Below, in pieces: positions 1-5,985 of a stretch of DNA of 7,217 nt. Made by a program: the position numbers and the translations under genes. Location of the stretch: assembly GCA_021159805.1 (NCBI GenBank), contig JAGHDT010000297.1, positions 1 to 7,217 on the forward strand. Direction: 5' to 3'. Origin of the DNA: Anaerolineae bacterium (GTDB lineage Bacteria > Chloroflexota > Anaerolineae > B4-G1 > SLSP01). How positions within the stretch are numbered: the stretch's first letter is position 1; each line of letters begins with the position of its first letter. The notes beneath the pieces are model-generated. The model was not told where the DNA came from. It was given only the letters and a program-made list of their open reading frames with translations, and made no database searches.

Positions 1-2940
1 ATCGAGGTCTTGGCCTACGATACCGTGAAAACTGCTGACGCTGAGCGTCCACCGGTGGTAGACCACGATCTCGGTTTTTGCGGTGTCGATTCAGGGCTCG
101 CGTATACCGGCAAGGTCCTCTGTGGTCCCGAGCCCACCACGGTCATCGAATTGCGACACTGCGTCACTGGCGAGTGCGAAGGGTGTCCACCAGGGAGCTG
201 TGATACCTTTCTTCACACTCAGGATGTCAATGCGTGGATCAAGGTGATGCTGACGACGCCGCTCGATCAATCGTCCGAAGCATACCGAGAGGCCGAAGTG
301 CGGGCAGTCGCCGCCCGCGTGCGCGAGATCCTCGCGCAGAAGCGCGGTGATGTGAACAGTGAAGAACTCCAGCTGAACCTCTCCTGCGGTCCGCCGGCGC
401 CCGCTGTCGGCGATGAGATCGTGTGCACCGTGAATGTACTGAACCCTGAACCCGATGAGGAAATCGAGATCAGTTGGTATCTTGACTACGCCCACGAGGT
501 GACGGGAGCGCAACAGGTCTGGTCCTGGATCCCGGATGGGCCTGGCCCGCACGACGTTGCGGTCTTGGTAGCAGGCGAGATGCGCACCGGGGAGGCGGGC
601 CTGGTCGTCGAGGTGGCGGAAACCGAGATCAGCCGGTTTGCCATCGCCAGTCTGAGCTGCGAGGGTGAGAACAGCGACGAACCCCTATCTTGCGTTGCAG
701 TGCTGCAGCGTGACTCAGGCTTTGACGGCTCGCTGAGGTGTGCCTGGCATGTCGACGGCACTGCGGCGGCAGGCGATGAAACGACGGCGAACACATGTTC
801 GTTTGAGCTGGCGCGTCCGGCGCCGGGGACCCATACCGTTCGACTGGAGGTTCAGGATGTCGCCTCCTCCCAGACCCGCACGGAGATTACTTCTGTCGTG
901 ATCTCAGAGGGTGCATTGCCCGCGCCGGCTCCGGCGCCATACAGCACGACCAATGAGATCAGCGGCGGTGCTCAGGCCGGTGCAGCGATCGGCACCACAA
1001 CGGTCGTCGGCGCGTGGCTCTGGCTGGAGTGGCTACGCGCGCGGCGGAACGCTGTGAGTGACGCAGAGCTGGAAGCAGACCGGCGGCGCTGGTTTGAGCA
1101 GCAGATGGCGCGCAATGATGCCGAGCGGGCGGTGCGGCAGGTGCGGGAAGCGCAGGTCGATGCGGAGCAGCAGGCCCTGCACTCCCAGTGGAACCAGCTC
1201 TGGAACGGCCTCCTGGATATCAGCCGGCAGAGCGAGGGCATGGATCACGTCCTCGAATGGGTCGAGCGACATCGCGATGACGTCTATCATGATGGCCAAT
1301 GGGACCCGGCGGCAATGGCGTGGCTGCAGGAAGGCGCCCGGCGTCTGGGCGCAAGACAGACCGATCGCGCGTTTTACAATGCCAAGAAGGCCTTTGCCGA
1401 CACGGTAACGCCGGCAATGGAGACGGTCTTCACGATGTCGCGGAGCATGGTGGTGCGGGTAGGTACGGACATTCTTAGCGCGGGCACGGCAGAGATATTG
1501 TGGACGCCGATGAGCGCACTGGACACGATGTGGACACAGGTCAGCGTCCACCATACCAGTGCCGAAAAGGCGGCTTCGGTTGCCTACCGGGAGACCGCCA
1601 AGAGCCTGGTGGCACAAGTCCTTTGGAACCGCGTGGCTGTCGGTGCCGGGCAGGCGTTCAGCCCGGAGTTGACGGCGGCGAAGCGCGCTGTGGTTGACTC
1701 TGCACGCCGCCGGCTTGCTGCCAGCTCCGCTGGGACGCAGCGCGTGGTCAGGGTGCTCACCAGGGTGCTCACCACGCCTATCGACAGCTCCCTGCGCAGG
1801 GCGGTGGACGGGTGGCGCCGGCGTGCGCCGGCCGATCTCCCCTCGATCGGTCACGTGCCGGGCGGGCCTGACACCTATCTGGATGCGTCAACGCCCTACG
1901 TCCGGCGCTGGCAGCGTCTGCGCGAACTCGGACTTGCCGACGATGTAGAGGGAGTGCTCCGTCGCAGCGGCGGCAGGCCGGATATCCAGCCCGTCTCGTC
2001 GTTGCAGCCTGGGCAGGGGGTGACGCTCACGCCTGATGAAGAGGTCGGCCGGCGGCTGTTGAATCATCCCAACTACCGCCAGGCCGTAGCTGACGGCGCC
2101 GTGCCCAGACCGGTTCACGAGCTTGTCAACGCCACGCGGGACAAGCTGGGAAGGCAGGCCATCCACCGTGCCCTTGAGGATGTACGGTTGAGGCGCCCCG
2201 ACCTGGCGGAGAAGATCGCCCGGGTGGAGATCACGGGTACCGGCGCGCGTCCACGAAGCGCACCGGCCACCAGTGGTTGGACCGATCTTGATATTACCAT
2301 CCGCGGCGTGGATGACAGCGTCGCCAGCCGTCTGGCGGAGGGGGAGGTCGCCGAGGCTTTCAGCACGCGTTTGCGCGAGGCAGGCGTCGATCCTGGCCGC
2401 GCCGATGCACACGCTTTCCCCGGACTGCGGCCTCGGACATCCGCCGCCGCCGAAGGGGCTTATCAGTCCTCCGGCATGGTCGAGTGGCAGGCGACCGACG
2501 TGACCTACCGCGGGCGTGTCGCGATCCAGGGAGAACACGGCACGACGTACTTCGATGCGCACCCTGATGTCCGACCGCTGGGTGGGCAAGAGCCATTGGT
2601 GAACCCCACCGGGCGGATGCGTCGCCTGGTCAGCATCGATCCCGCCGCCGCTGCTGCTGACGCACGTCGCCTGGTAGAGGAACACGTTGCACAGATGCCT
2701 GATCACCTCGGGCGCCCGCCCACCCGTCTCGATATCCTGCGCAGCGAGGGCAAACACGCACGCCGTGCCTGGTGGGTGCGGCACGCCGGCAGTGGCACAG
2801 AGGCACCCCCCGGCCTGCGTGTTCTAGATCGTATGAAGACCGACCGCACTTACGTTCCCGGCCACGAGGATCTGGATGCAGCGTGGCGGGCCTTCACCGA
2901 TACCCTCAGCACTAACGAGAATCTGGGAGAGATCCGATGA
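1..2940 (+). CDS. Large single-pass membrane protein with Ig/PKD-like ectodomain and putative C-terminal nucleotidyltransferase-like domain (5' partial)
   Basis: The frame is open from the first base, so the true start lies outside the window; the TTG at 10 is only an internal codon. I count 979 visible residues from base 1. Residues 1-70 hold six cysteines (27, 41, 54, 59, 62, 67). Two Ig/PKD-like beta domains follow at about 124-206 and 214-302, with cysteines at 129/142 and 220/231/247/266 that could form disulfides; the second ends in the PKD-like GTHTVRLEVQD. A PAPAPAP linker (307-313) leads to one hydrophobic helix at about 324-346, followed by RARR, so the C-terminal two thirds should be cytoplasmic. 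A charged, probably coiled-coil stretch covers about 348-400. Residues 745-802 contain TGTG, then SGWTDLDITI, then ADAHAF, which resembles a Pol-beta-type nucleotidyltransferase signature (G-x-G, D-x-D at 762/764, possible third carboxylate 802). Domain boundaries and topology are inferred. I do not recognise the whole protein. The gene is translationally coupled to the next one. Confidence 0.8.
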   Translation: MEVLAYDTVKTADAERPPVVDHDLGFCGVDSGLAYTGKVLCGPEPTTVIELRHCVTGECEGCPPGSCDTFLHTQDVNAWIKVMLTTPLDQSSEAYREAEVRAVAARVREILAQKRGDVNSEELQLNLSCGPPAPAVGDEIVCTVNVLNPEPDEEIEISWYLDYAHEVTGAQQVWSWIPDGPGPHDVAVLVAGEMRTGEAGLVVEVAETEISRFAIASLSCEGENSDEPLSCVAVLQRDSGFDGSLRCAWHVDGTAAAGDETTANTCSFELARPAPGTHTVRLEVQDVASSQTRTEITSVVISEGALPAPAPAPYSTTNEISGGAQAGAAIGTTTVVGAWLWLEWLRARRNAVSDAELEADRRRWFEQQMARNDAERAVRQVREAQVDAEQQALHSQWNQLWNGLLDISRQSEGMDHVLEWVERHRDDVYHDGQWDPAAMAWLQEGARRLGARQTDRAFYNAKKAFADTVTPAMETVFTMSRSMVVRVGTDILSAGTAEILWTPMSALDTMWTQVSVHHTSAEKAASVAYRETAKSLVAQVLWNRVAVGAGQAFSPELTAAKRAVVDSARRRLAASSAGTQRVVRVLTRVLTTPIDSSLRRAVDGWRRRAPADLPSIGHVPGGPDTYLDASTPYVRRWQRLRELGLADDVEGVLRRSGGRPDIQPVSSLQPGQGVTLTPDEEVGRRLLNHPNYRQAVADGAVPRPVHELVNATRDKLGRQAIHRALEDVRLRRPDLAEKIARVEITGTGARPRSAPATSGWTDLDITIRGVDDSVASRLAEGEVAEAFSTRLREAGVDPGRADAHAFPGLRPRTSAAAEGAYQSSGMVEWQATDVTYRGRVAIQGEHGTTYFDAHPDVRPLGGQEPLVNPTGRMRRLVSIDPAAAAADARRLVEEHVAQMPDHLGRPPTRLDILRSEGKHARRAWWVRHAGSGTEAPPGLRVLDRMKTDRTYVPGHEDLDAAWRAFTDTLSTNENLGEIR
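1749..1773 (+). repeat. 12-bp perfect tandem duplication inside the large membrane-protein gene
   Basis: The unit AGGGTGCTCACC occurs twice back to back (1750-1761 and 1762-1773), with the preceding C extending the period. It is in frame and gives the tetrapeptide RVLT twice (residues 584-591). It looks like a recent slippage duplication that preserves the reading frame; no function is implied. Confidence 0.9.
2925..2931 (+). promoter_or_regulatory. Shine-Dalgarno site of the zinc-ribbon protein gene
   Basis: GGGAGAG lies 5 bases before the ATG at 2937 and inside the last codons of the upstream gene. It supports 2937 as the start, rather than the in-frame ATG at 2952. Confidence 0.65.
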
Positions 2941-4148
2941 CTCCTTCACCCATGGACCCGAGCCTCAAGACCCAGGCGACTGTCGCGACGACCGCCACCC
3001 ATTCCCCGCTCACTGCCGGTGTGAGCGCGCGTCAGCTCAGCGCGCTTCTGGGTGCGCTTGGGCTCGCACCGGCAGACCATTCGCCACTTGCGATTGTGCA
3101 GTCAGGCGAGCCCCGTATCACGCCCAGCGACCGCGACGCTCTGGTTGGCATGGGTTGGATGGATGCCAGGGGACAGATGACAACGACTGCGACCGCGGCG
3201 CTCCAGGCGGTGAGCCAACCGATCGTCCGTATCGAGATGGTTCTCGGAACACCGGATACGCTGTTGTCCACTGCCGCCTACGTGGGGCATCCGACTCAGC
3301 CGGACCCAATCCTCGGACCGGAGAGCCTGGTCTTTCTCAACGTGGATGACAGCACCGGCGAGGCGCGTTACCGGTTCCAGCCTGGCCACAGCCCGGTCAG
3401 CATCGCCGACAGCCTGCGCGAGCAGTTGATGCTCGGTCGGCTCGAATCCCCCGCATCCATGCGTGCCGATCTGTCGCCGGGAGCCTTCGTCGCGCTCTTG
3501 GGGACGCTTGACTGGCGGCTCCATGCCTTGCTATCCGCACGGCTCGACCGCGAGGCCGATCCGGCGGCCATTGTCACACCAGCCTCTATCTGGGAGATGA
3601 TCGTCGAGGGCCGCGCCGCACGCGACCTTACCTGGGCGGTGACGCTCTTTTCCATGCTGATGCCCTTCCTGCCGTTGACGCCGGACCGGGCCGGGATCAC
3701 GGCGGGGTTGGCGGAGCTGGTCGCAGCGCGCCTCGCTGTGGCCCAGCCAGACGGTCGGTATGCCTTCTCACGTGACGTGCAGGCCCTGGCGGATGCGCTA
3801 TACCCGATCCTCTCATTTGGGTGCGTCTACGTCACTCGCTGGGGTAGATCAGGAGGCGTGAGCGAACATGTGCTCACACTGCTCCGAGGACGCGCTGCCA
3901 TTCTGATGGTACAACCCGGTGAGAATAACGACGGCAAGCCTGCCATCGGTGTAGACACGTTAGGTGACGTTGAGCTGGCCGAGATCTTATTCCGAATGGC
4001 ACAGGATCCCAACGTCCTCTTGCCACCCGAACCGGCCCCCCCGGACGTTACGCGATCAGCCCAGACGGTCGTGACCTGCCCGGCTTGCGGCCGAACCGTG
4101 AGTCGTGGGGTCAAGTTCTGCCGCCATTGCGGTGCGCCGCTGACGTAG
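2937..4148 (+). CDS. Internally duplicated soluble protein with C-terminal zinc ribbon (EspG-like fold suspected)
   Basis: This is a 403-residue protein with no signal peptide or membrane helix, so it is probably cytosolic. The start overlaps the upstream stop as ATGA, a classic sign of translational coupling. After a low-complexity Thr/Pro/Ser-rich leader (1-28), two similar halves can be traced. Half A (about 30-165) begins ARQLSALLGALGL and ends in a strand-rich part and a helix ADSLREQL. Half B (about 179-356) begins PGAFVALLGTLDW and ends similarly with ELAEILFRM. Each half contains a winged-helix-like unit (DALVGMGWMDARGQMTTTA; ELVAARLAVAQPDGRYAFS). This pseudo-symmetric layout recalls EspG, the cytosolic chaperone of type VII secretion, but I cannot confirm homology. 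The tail is a treble-clef-like zinc ribbon with Cys381, 384, 395 and 398 (CPACG and CRHCG) after a proline-rich hinge. A role as partner or chaperone of the preceding membrane protein is inferred from coupling only. Confidence 0.85.
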   Translation: MTPSPMDPSLKTQATVATTATHSPLTAGVSARQLSALLGALGLAPADHSPLAIVQSGEPRITPSDRDALVGMGWMDARGQMTTTATAALQAVSQPIVRIEMVLGTPDTLLSTAAYVGHPTQPDPILGPESLVFLNVDDSTGEARYRFQPGHSPVSIADSLREQLMLGRLESPASMRADLSPGAFVALLGTLDWRLHALLSARLDREADPAAIVTPASIWEMIVEGRAARDLTWAVTLFSMLMPFLPLTPDRAGITAGLAELVAARLAVAQPDGRYAFSRDVQALADALYPILSFGCVYVTRWGRSGGVSEHVLTLLRGRAAILMVQPGENNDGKPAIGVDTLGDVELAEILFRMAQDPNVLLPPEPAPPDVTRSAQTVVTCPACGRTVSRGVKFCRHCGAPLT

Positions 4149-4208
4149 GCCAATCCGTTGGTTTCGCCAGGCTTTCTCATCAAGCAAAGGCTACGCCCGG
4201 GATACATC

Positions 4209-4216
4209 GGAGGAAG
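4209..4216 (+). promoter_or_regulatory. Strong Shine-Dalgarno site that fixes the start at 4220
   Basis: GGAGGAAG, with its GGAGG core 6 bases before the ATG at 4220, is the best ribosome binding site in the window. The same frame is open back to a TTG at 4085, but that lies inside the zinc-ribbon codons of the previous gene and has no comparable site, so 4220 is the start. Confidence 0.75.
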
Positions 4217-4219
4217 ACA

Positions 4220-4690
4220 ATGGTCCTAAGACTTTTCTCACTGCTCACGATACCGATCACACTGTTGGGCTTCTGGGGTGTTGGGCGCCAACTGCGCAAA
4301 CCTCAGCGTCTGACGGCATCCTCTGTCGTCATCTCGGCGGTAATGGCCCCTCTCACGCTGTTCATCAACCTGCTCTTCTTGAACAGGGCTGCGCCTGGCT
4401 GCGCCGGTCTGGCCCTGCTGGTGTTGGGCGCAGGCTTCGGCCTCGCTTGGGGACGTACCACCAAGCTGGAGGCGGCGGGTGAGAGTGTGGTCGCTCGCCG
4501 ATCCGTGCTCCATCTTGTCTTTTGGGCGATCTCCTACGCCCTTACCCAACTGCTCTCTATGCTGGGTGATGCTAACTTGGTTATGGGCGGCCTGGCAGCG
4601 ATGTTCTTCAGCACCGGAACCACCCTTGGGACGCAGGCTAGCCTCTGGAGGCGCCAGCGCAGACTACGCCGGGAATCCGGCACAGGTTAG
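4220..4690 (+). CDS. Small five-helix integral membrane protein of unknown function
   Basis: This is a 156-residue, strongly hydrophobic protein. Predicted membrane helices are at about 4-22, 33-53, 59-78, 96-115 and 118-140. The loops follow the positive-inside rule well: RQLRKPQR (23-30), the loop with GRTTKLEAAGESVVARR (78-94), and the Arg-rich tail RRQRRLRR (144-151) all fall on the same side. This gives an outside N-terminus and an inside C-terminus. No catalytic motif is seen. The size and the layout of helices with a polar central loop are loosely like CcdC/DUF1453 proteins, but this is a weak resemblance. The gene sits 71 bp after the zinc-ribbon gene in the same direction, without an obvious terminator between, so co-transcription is possible. 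Confidence 0.75.
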   Translation: MVLRLFSLLTIPITLLGFWGVGRQLRKPQRLTASSVVISAVMAPLTLFINLLFLNRAAPGCAGLALLVLGAGFGLAWGRTTKLEAAGESVVARRSVLHLVFWAISYALTQLLSMLGDANLVMGGLAAMFFSTGTTLGTQASLWRRQRRLRRESGTG

Positions 4691-4920
4691 GTCGGCCAAG
4701 CCCGCGTCACACCGGCGTGGTGTTGCGGCGCTTTCATAGCGTCGATGCAAGTCGCAAGCTAGCTGCTCTGTCAGGGGGGGTCTATGGAGCACTCGCTCAG
4801 CCAGTGATGGTTGTGCTGCTCACCGCCGCCGGGCGACATGCTTGCACCCTCCGACGATTGCTGCAACAAAAGGGCTGCGCCACTACTTCATCTCTCACGA
4901 GAGGAACCGAGGCACCCGCA
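4691..4920. other. 230-bp non-coding stretch between the + strand genes and the MFS remnant
   Basis: Apart from the weak hairpin, it holds a run of seven G (4774-4780), a palindrome TTGCTGCAA (4858-4866) and a small inverted repeat CTCTCACGAGAG (4892-4903). I see no convincing -35/-10 pair and no credible gene. It was presumably the control region of the MFS transporter when that gene was intact. Confidence 0.5.
4702..4728 (+). terminator. Weak hairpin after the membrane-protein gene
   Basis: CCGC and ACACC on the left pair with GGTGT and GCGG on the right around a 5-base loop (GGCGT), with an unequal internal bulge (GTC against T). It begins 12 bases after the stop at 4690. No T-tract follows, so it is not a standard intrinsic terminator; it could still end or protect the upstream transcript. 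Confidence 0.3.
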
Positions 4921-5089
4921 ATGGAGAGTCAAACCAAGCTCAAACTGAACTATAAGCGCACACTGCTGACCGGCTTTGGATTCTCCGGCATCAGCGTCCT
5001 CTGGACCTTCTACATGCCTATGTCCCGATCTCTTTGCAGGCCGCAAATGAAAGCGCCCCACTGATCGCGTTCTTTGCCGCCCGCCGTCA
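4921..5089 (+). pseudogene. N-terminal remnant of an MFS transporter, frameshifted and truncated
   Basis: The ATG at 4921 is preceded by GAGG (4909-4912), 8 bases upstream. It opens with MESQTKLKLNYKRTLLTGFG and continues through SGISVLWTFY, which is a typical start of a sugar/drug MFS transporter, covering the first membrane helix. After the TAC at 5011-5013 the match leaves the frame: the open frame gives MPMSRSLCRPQ and stops at 5064. In the frame of the GCC at 5016, however, the sequence reads AYVPISLQAANESAP, the expected continuation after an Asn. One missing base at about 5014 explains this. The restored frame then loses MFS-like character around 5080-5090, exactly where the convergent SWIM gene ends, so more than 300 C-terminal residues are gone. 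The remnant cannot make a working transporter. A sequencing error could explain the frameshift but not the truncation. Confidence 0.75.
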
Positions 5090-5974
5090 ACCCTCAAACG
5101 CTATCTTCAATGCACACTCGGTCACGCCTTCGTAGACACGCTCCATCTGACCGCGGAAGGTCGATGCCGGAACGAAGTCGGGAAGGCCAATCCGCTTCAG
5201 CAGTGCAAGCTCGACCTCGGGCTCGGCGATGCGGACATTGTAGTCCGCCACTGCATCGCGCGAACCCCAGAAGTGGTCAAGCGAGGCATCAAGAGGCGGC
5301 GCGGGCTCAACCGCGCCGGGCTGTTCTTCAACCGAGGTGCCCGTCTGTGGTAGCTCAGCCGCCCTCCGCTCCCGCAGCGCTGCGATCACCTCACCTTGGT
5401 CTCGCCCGCGTAGTTTGAAGAGCAAGAAGGGGTCTGCGTCGAAGCGCTCGCCCAGCAGATAATAGACGGCGGCGATATGCTTGCATGGGTTCGCCCAATC
5501 AGGGCAGGAACACTCCGTCACAAGGTCGTTGGACGAGGCGGGGAAAAGTGGAACTCCGACAGCGTCGAAGACGTGCTCGATCTCCGTGGGCATCTCTCCA
5601 CCCAAGAGCTGCGCGGAGAAGATGGCCTGTGCGGCCAATGCGTTGATTACTGCGTTCCACTGAGCGTCATCCAGGGGTCTTAGCGAGATTTTGACTTTGT
5701 AGGGTGTGCGACGCGAGCCCTGCACGCGTGCGGCGACCCGCCCGGGGTCCACGTCGATGTTCAATACCTGACCCCGACGCGCGTAGCTGCGTCCTCGGCT
5801 CAGGCGGCCTGAGTCCATTAGGGATTTCAGCGCCTGGATCCAGCGGTTGGCCCACCAGTTCTTGACAAAGGTTCCCCTTTGGCTCTTTGCCTTGATGCCG
5901 TCAACCTCTCTTGGCCGCGAGGGCTTGTAGCGAGGCCAATAGTCTTCGTAGTAACTCGATCGTTTCCGTGCCAT
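5087..5974 (-). CDS. SWIM zinc-finger protein, partner of the SNF2 ATPase
   Basis: This is a 295-residue protein. The SWIM motif is CSCPDWANPCKH, with zinc ligands Cys155, Cys157, Cys164 and His166 in C-x-C-x6-C-x-H spacing. The N-terminal region (about 30-100) has the features usual in bacterial SWIM proteins encoded next to SNF2 ATPases: FVKNWWANRWIQALK, then SRGRSYARRGQV and VQGSRRTPYKVKI. The segment after the finger (about 167-205) is helical, and a Pro/Glu-rich linker (208-230) separates a C-terminal helical tail. SWIM domains are known to bind DNA or protein. The ATG at 5974 has a GAGGTG ribosome site with 5 bases of spacing, lying over the end of the upstream helicase gene 9 bp away, so the two are one operon. 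It resembles the YwqB role in the Bacillus YwqA/YwqB pair. Its precise cellular role is not established. Its stop abuts the MFS remnant from the other strand. Confidence 0.9.
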   Translation of the reverse strand: MARKRSSYYEDYWPRYKPSRPREVDGIKAKSQRGTFVKNWWANRWIQALKSLMDSGRLSRGRSYARRGQVLNIDVDPGRVAARVQGSRRTPYKVKISLRPLDDAQWNAVINALAAQAIFSAQLLGGEMPTEIEHVFDAVGVPLFPASSNDLVTECSCPDWANPCKHIAAVYYLLGERFDADPFLLFKLRGRDQGEVIAALRERRAAELPQTGTSVEEQPGAVEPAPPLDASLDHFWGSRDAVADYNVRIAEPEVELALLKRIGLPDFVPASTFRGQMERVYEGVTECALKIAFEG

Positions 5975-5979
5975 ATCTA

Positions 5980-5985
5980 CACCTC
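5980..5985 (-). promoter_or_regulatory. Ribosome binding site of the SWIM gene
   Basis: Read on the minus strand, GAGGTG precedes the ATG (5974) by 5 bases. It overlaps the helicase stop codon (5986-5984), which suggests that ribosomes finishing the helicase can help start the SWIM protein. Confidence 0.6.

Noticed and set aside
10..12. TTG as the start codon of the first large gene
   Set aside because: The frame is open upstream to base 1 and there is no ribosome site or sign of a protein beginning here; the gene is cut by the window edge.
922..937. GCGCCGG-CT-CCGGCGC inverted repeat as a terminator or regulatory hairpin
   Set aside because: It lies within codons of the Pro-Ala linker, where repeated GC-rich codons create such symmetry, and has no T-tract.
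1033..1854. Antisense open frame of 273 codons
   Set aside because: It is Arg/His/Pro-rich and without a motif, the usual look of a shadow frame in GC-rich coding DNA.
1888..2784. Long antisense open frame (298 codons) opposite the large membrane-protein gene
   Set aside because: High GC content produces long antisense frames; the translation shows no domain or motif, and the sense protein has clear structure.
4085..4219. N-terminal extension of the five-helix protein from the TTG at 4085
   Set aside because: It would overlap the zinc-ribbon codons, the added residues are Arg/Gly-rich and unlike the rest, and the GGAGG at 4209 points to the ATG at 4220.
4784..4807. Seven-codon ORF after a run of seven G, as a leader peptide
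   Set aside because: The composition carries no attenuator signature, there is no paired hairpin, and such short frames occur by chance.
4892..4903. CTCTCACGAGAG as a repressor operator
   Set aside because: The arms are only five bases with a two-base gap, no second copy is seen, and no regulator gene is present to match it.
4717..4920. Longer start (GTG 4717 or ATG 4807) for the MFS remnant
   Set aside because: The extra residues do not look like an MFS N-terminus, whereas the ATG at 4921 gives the expected beginning and has a GAGG site.
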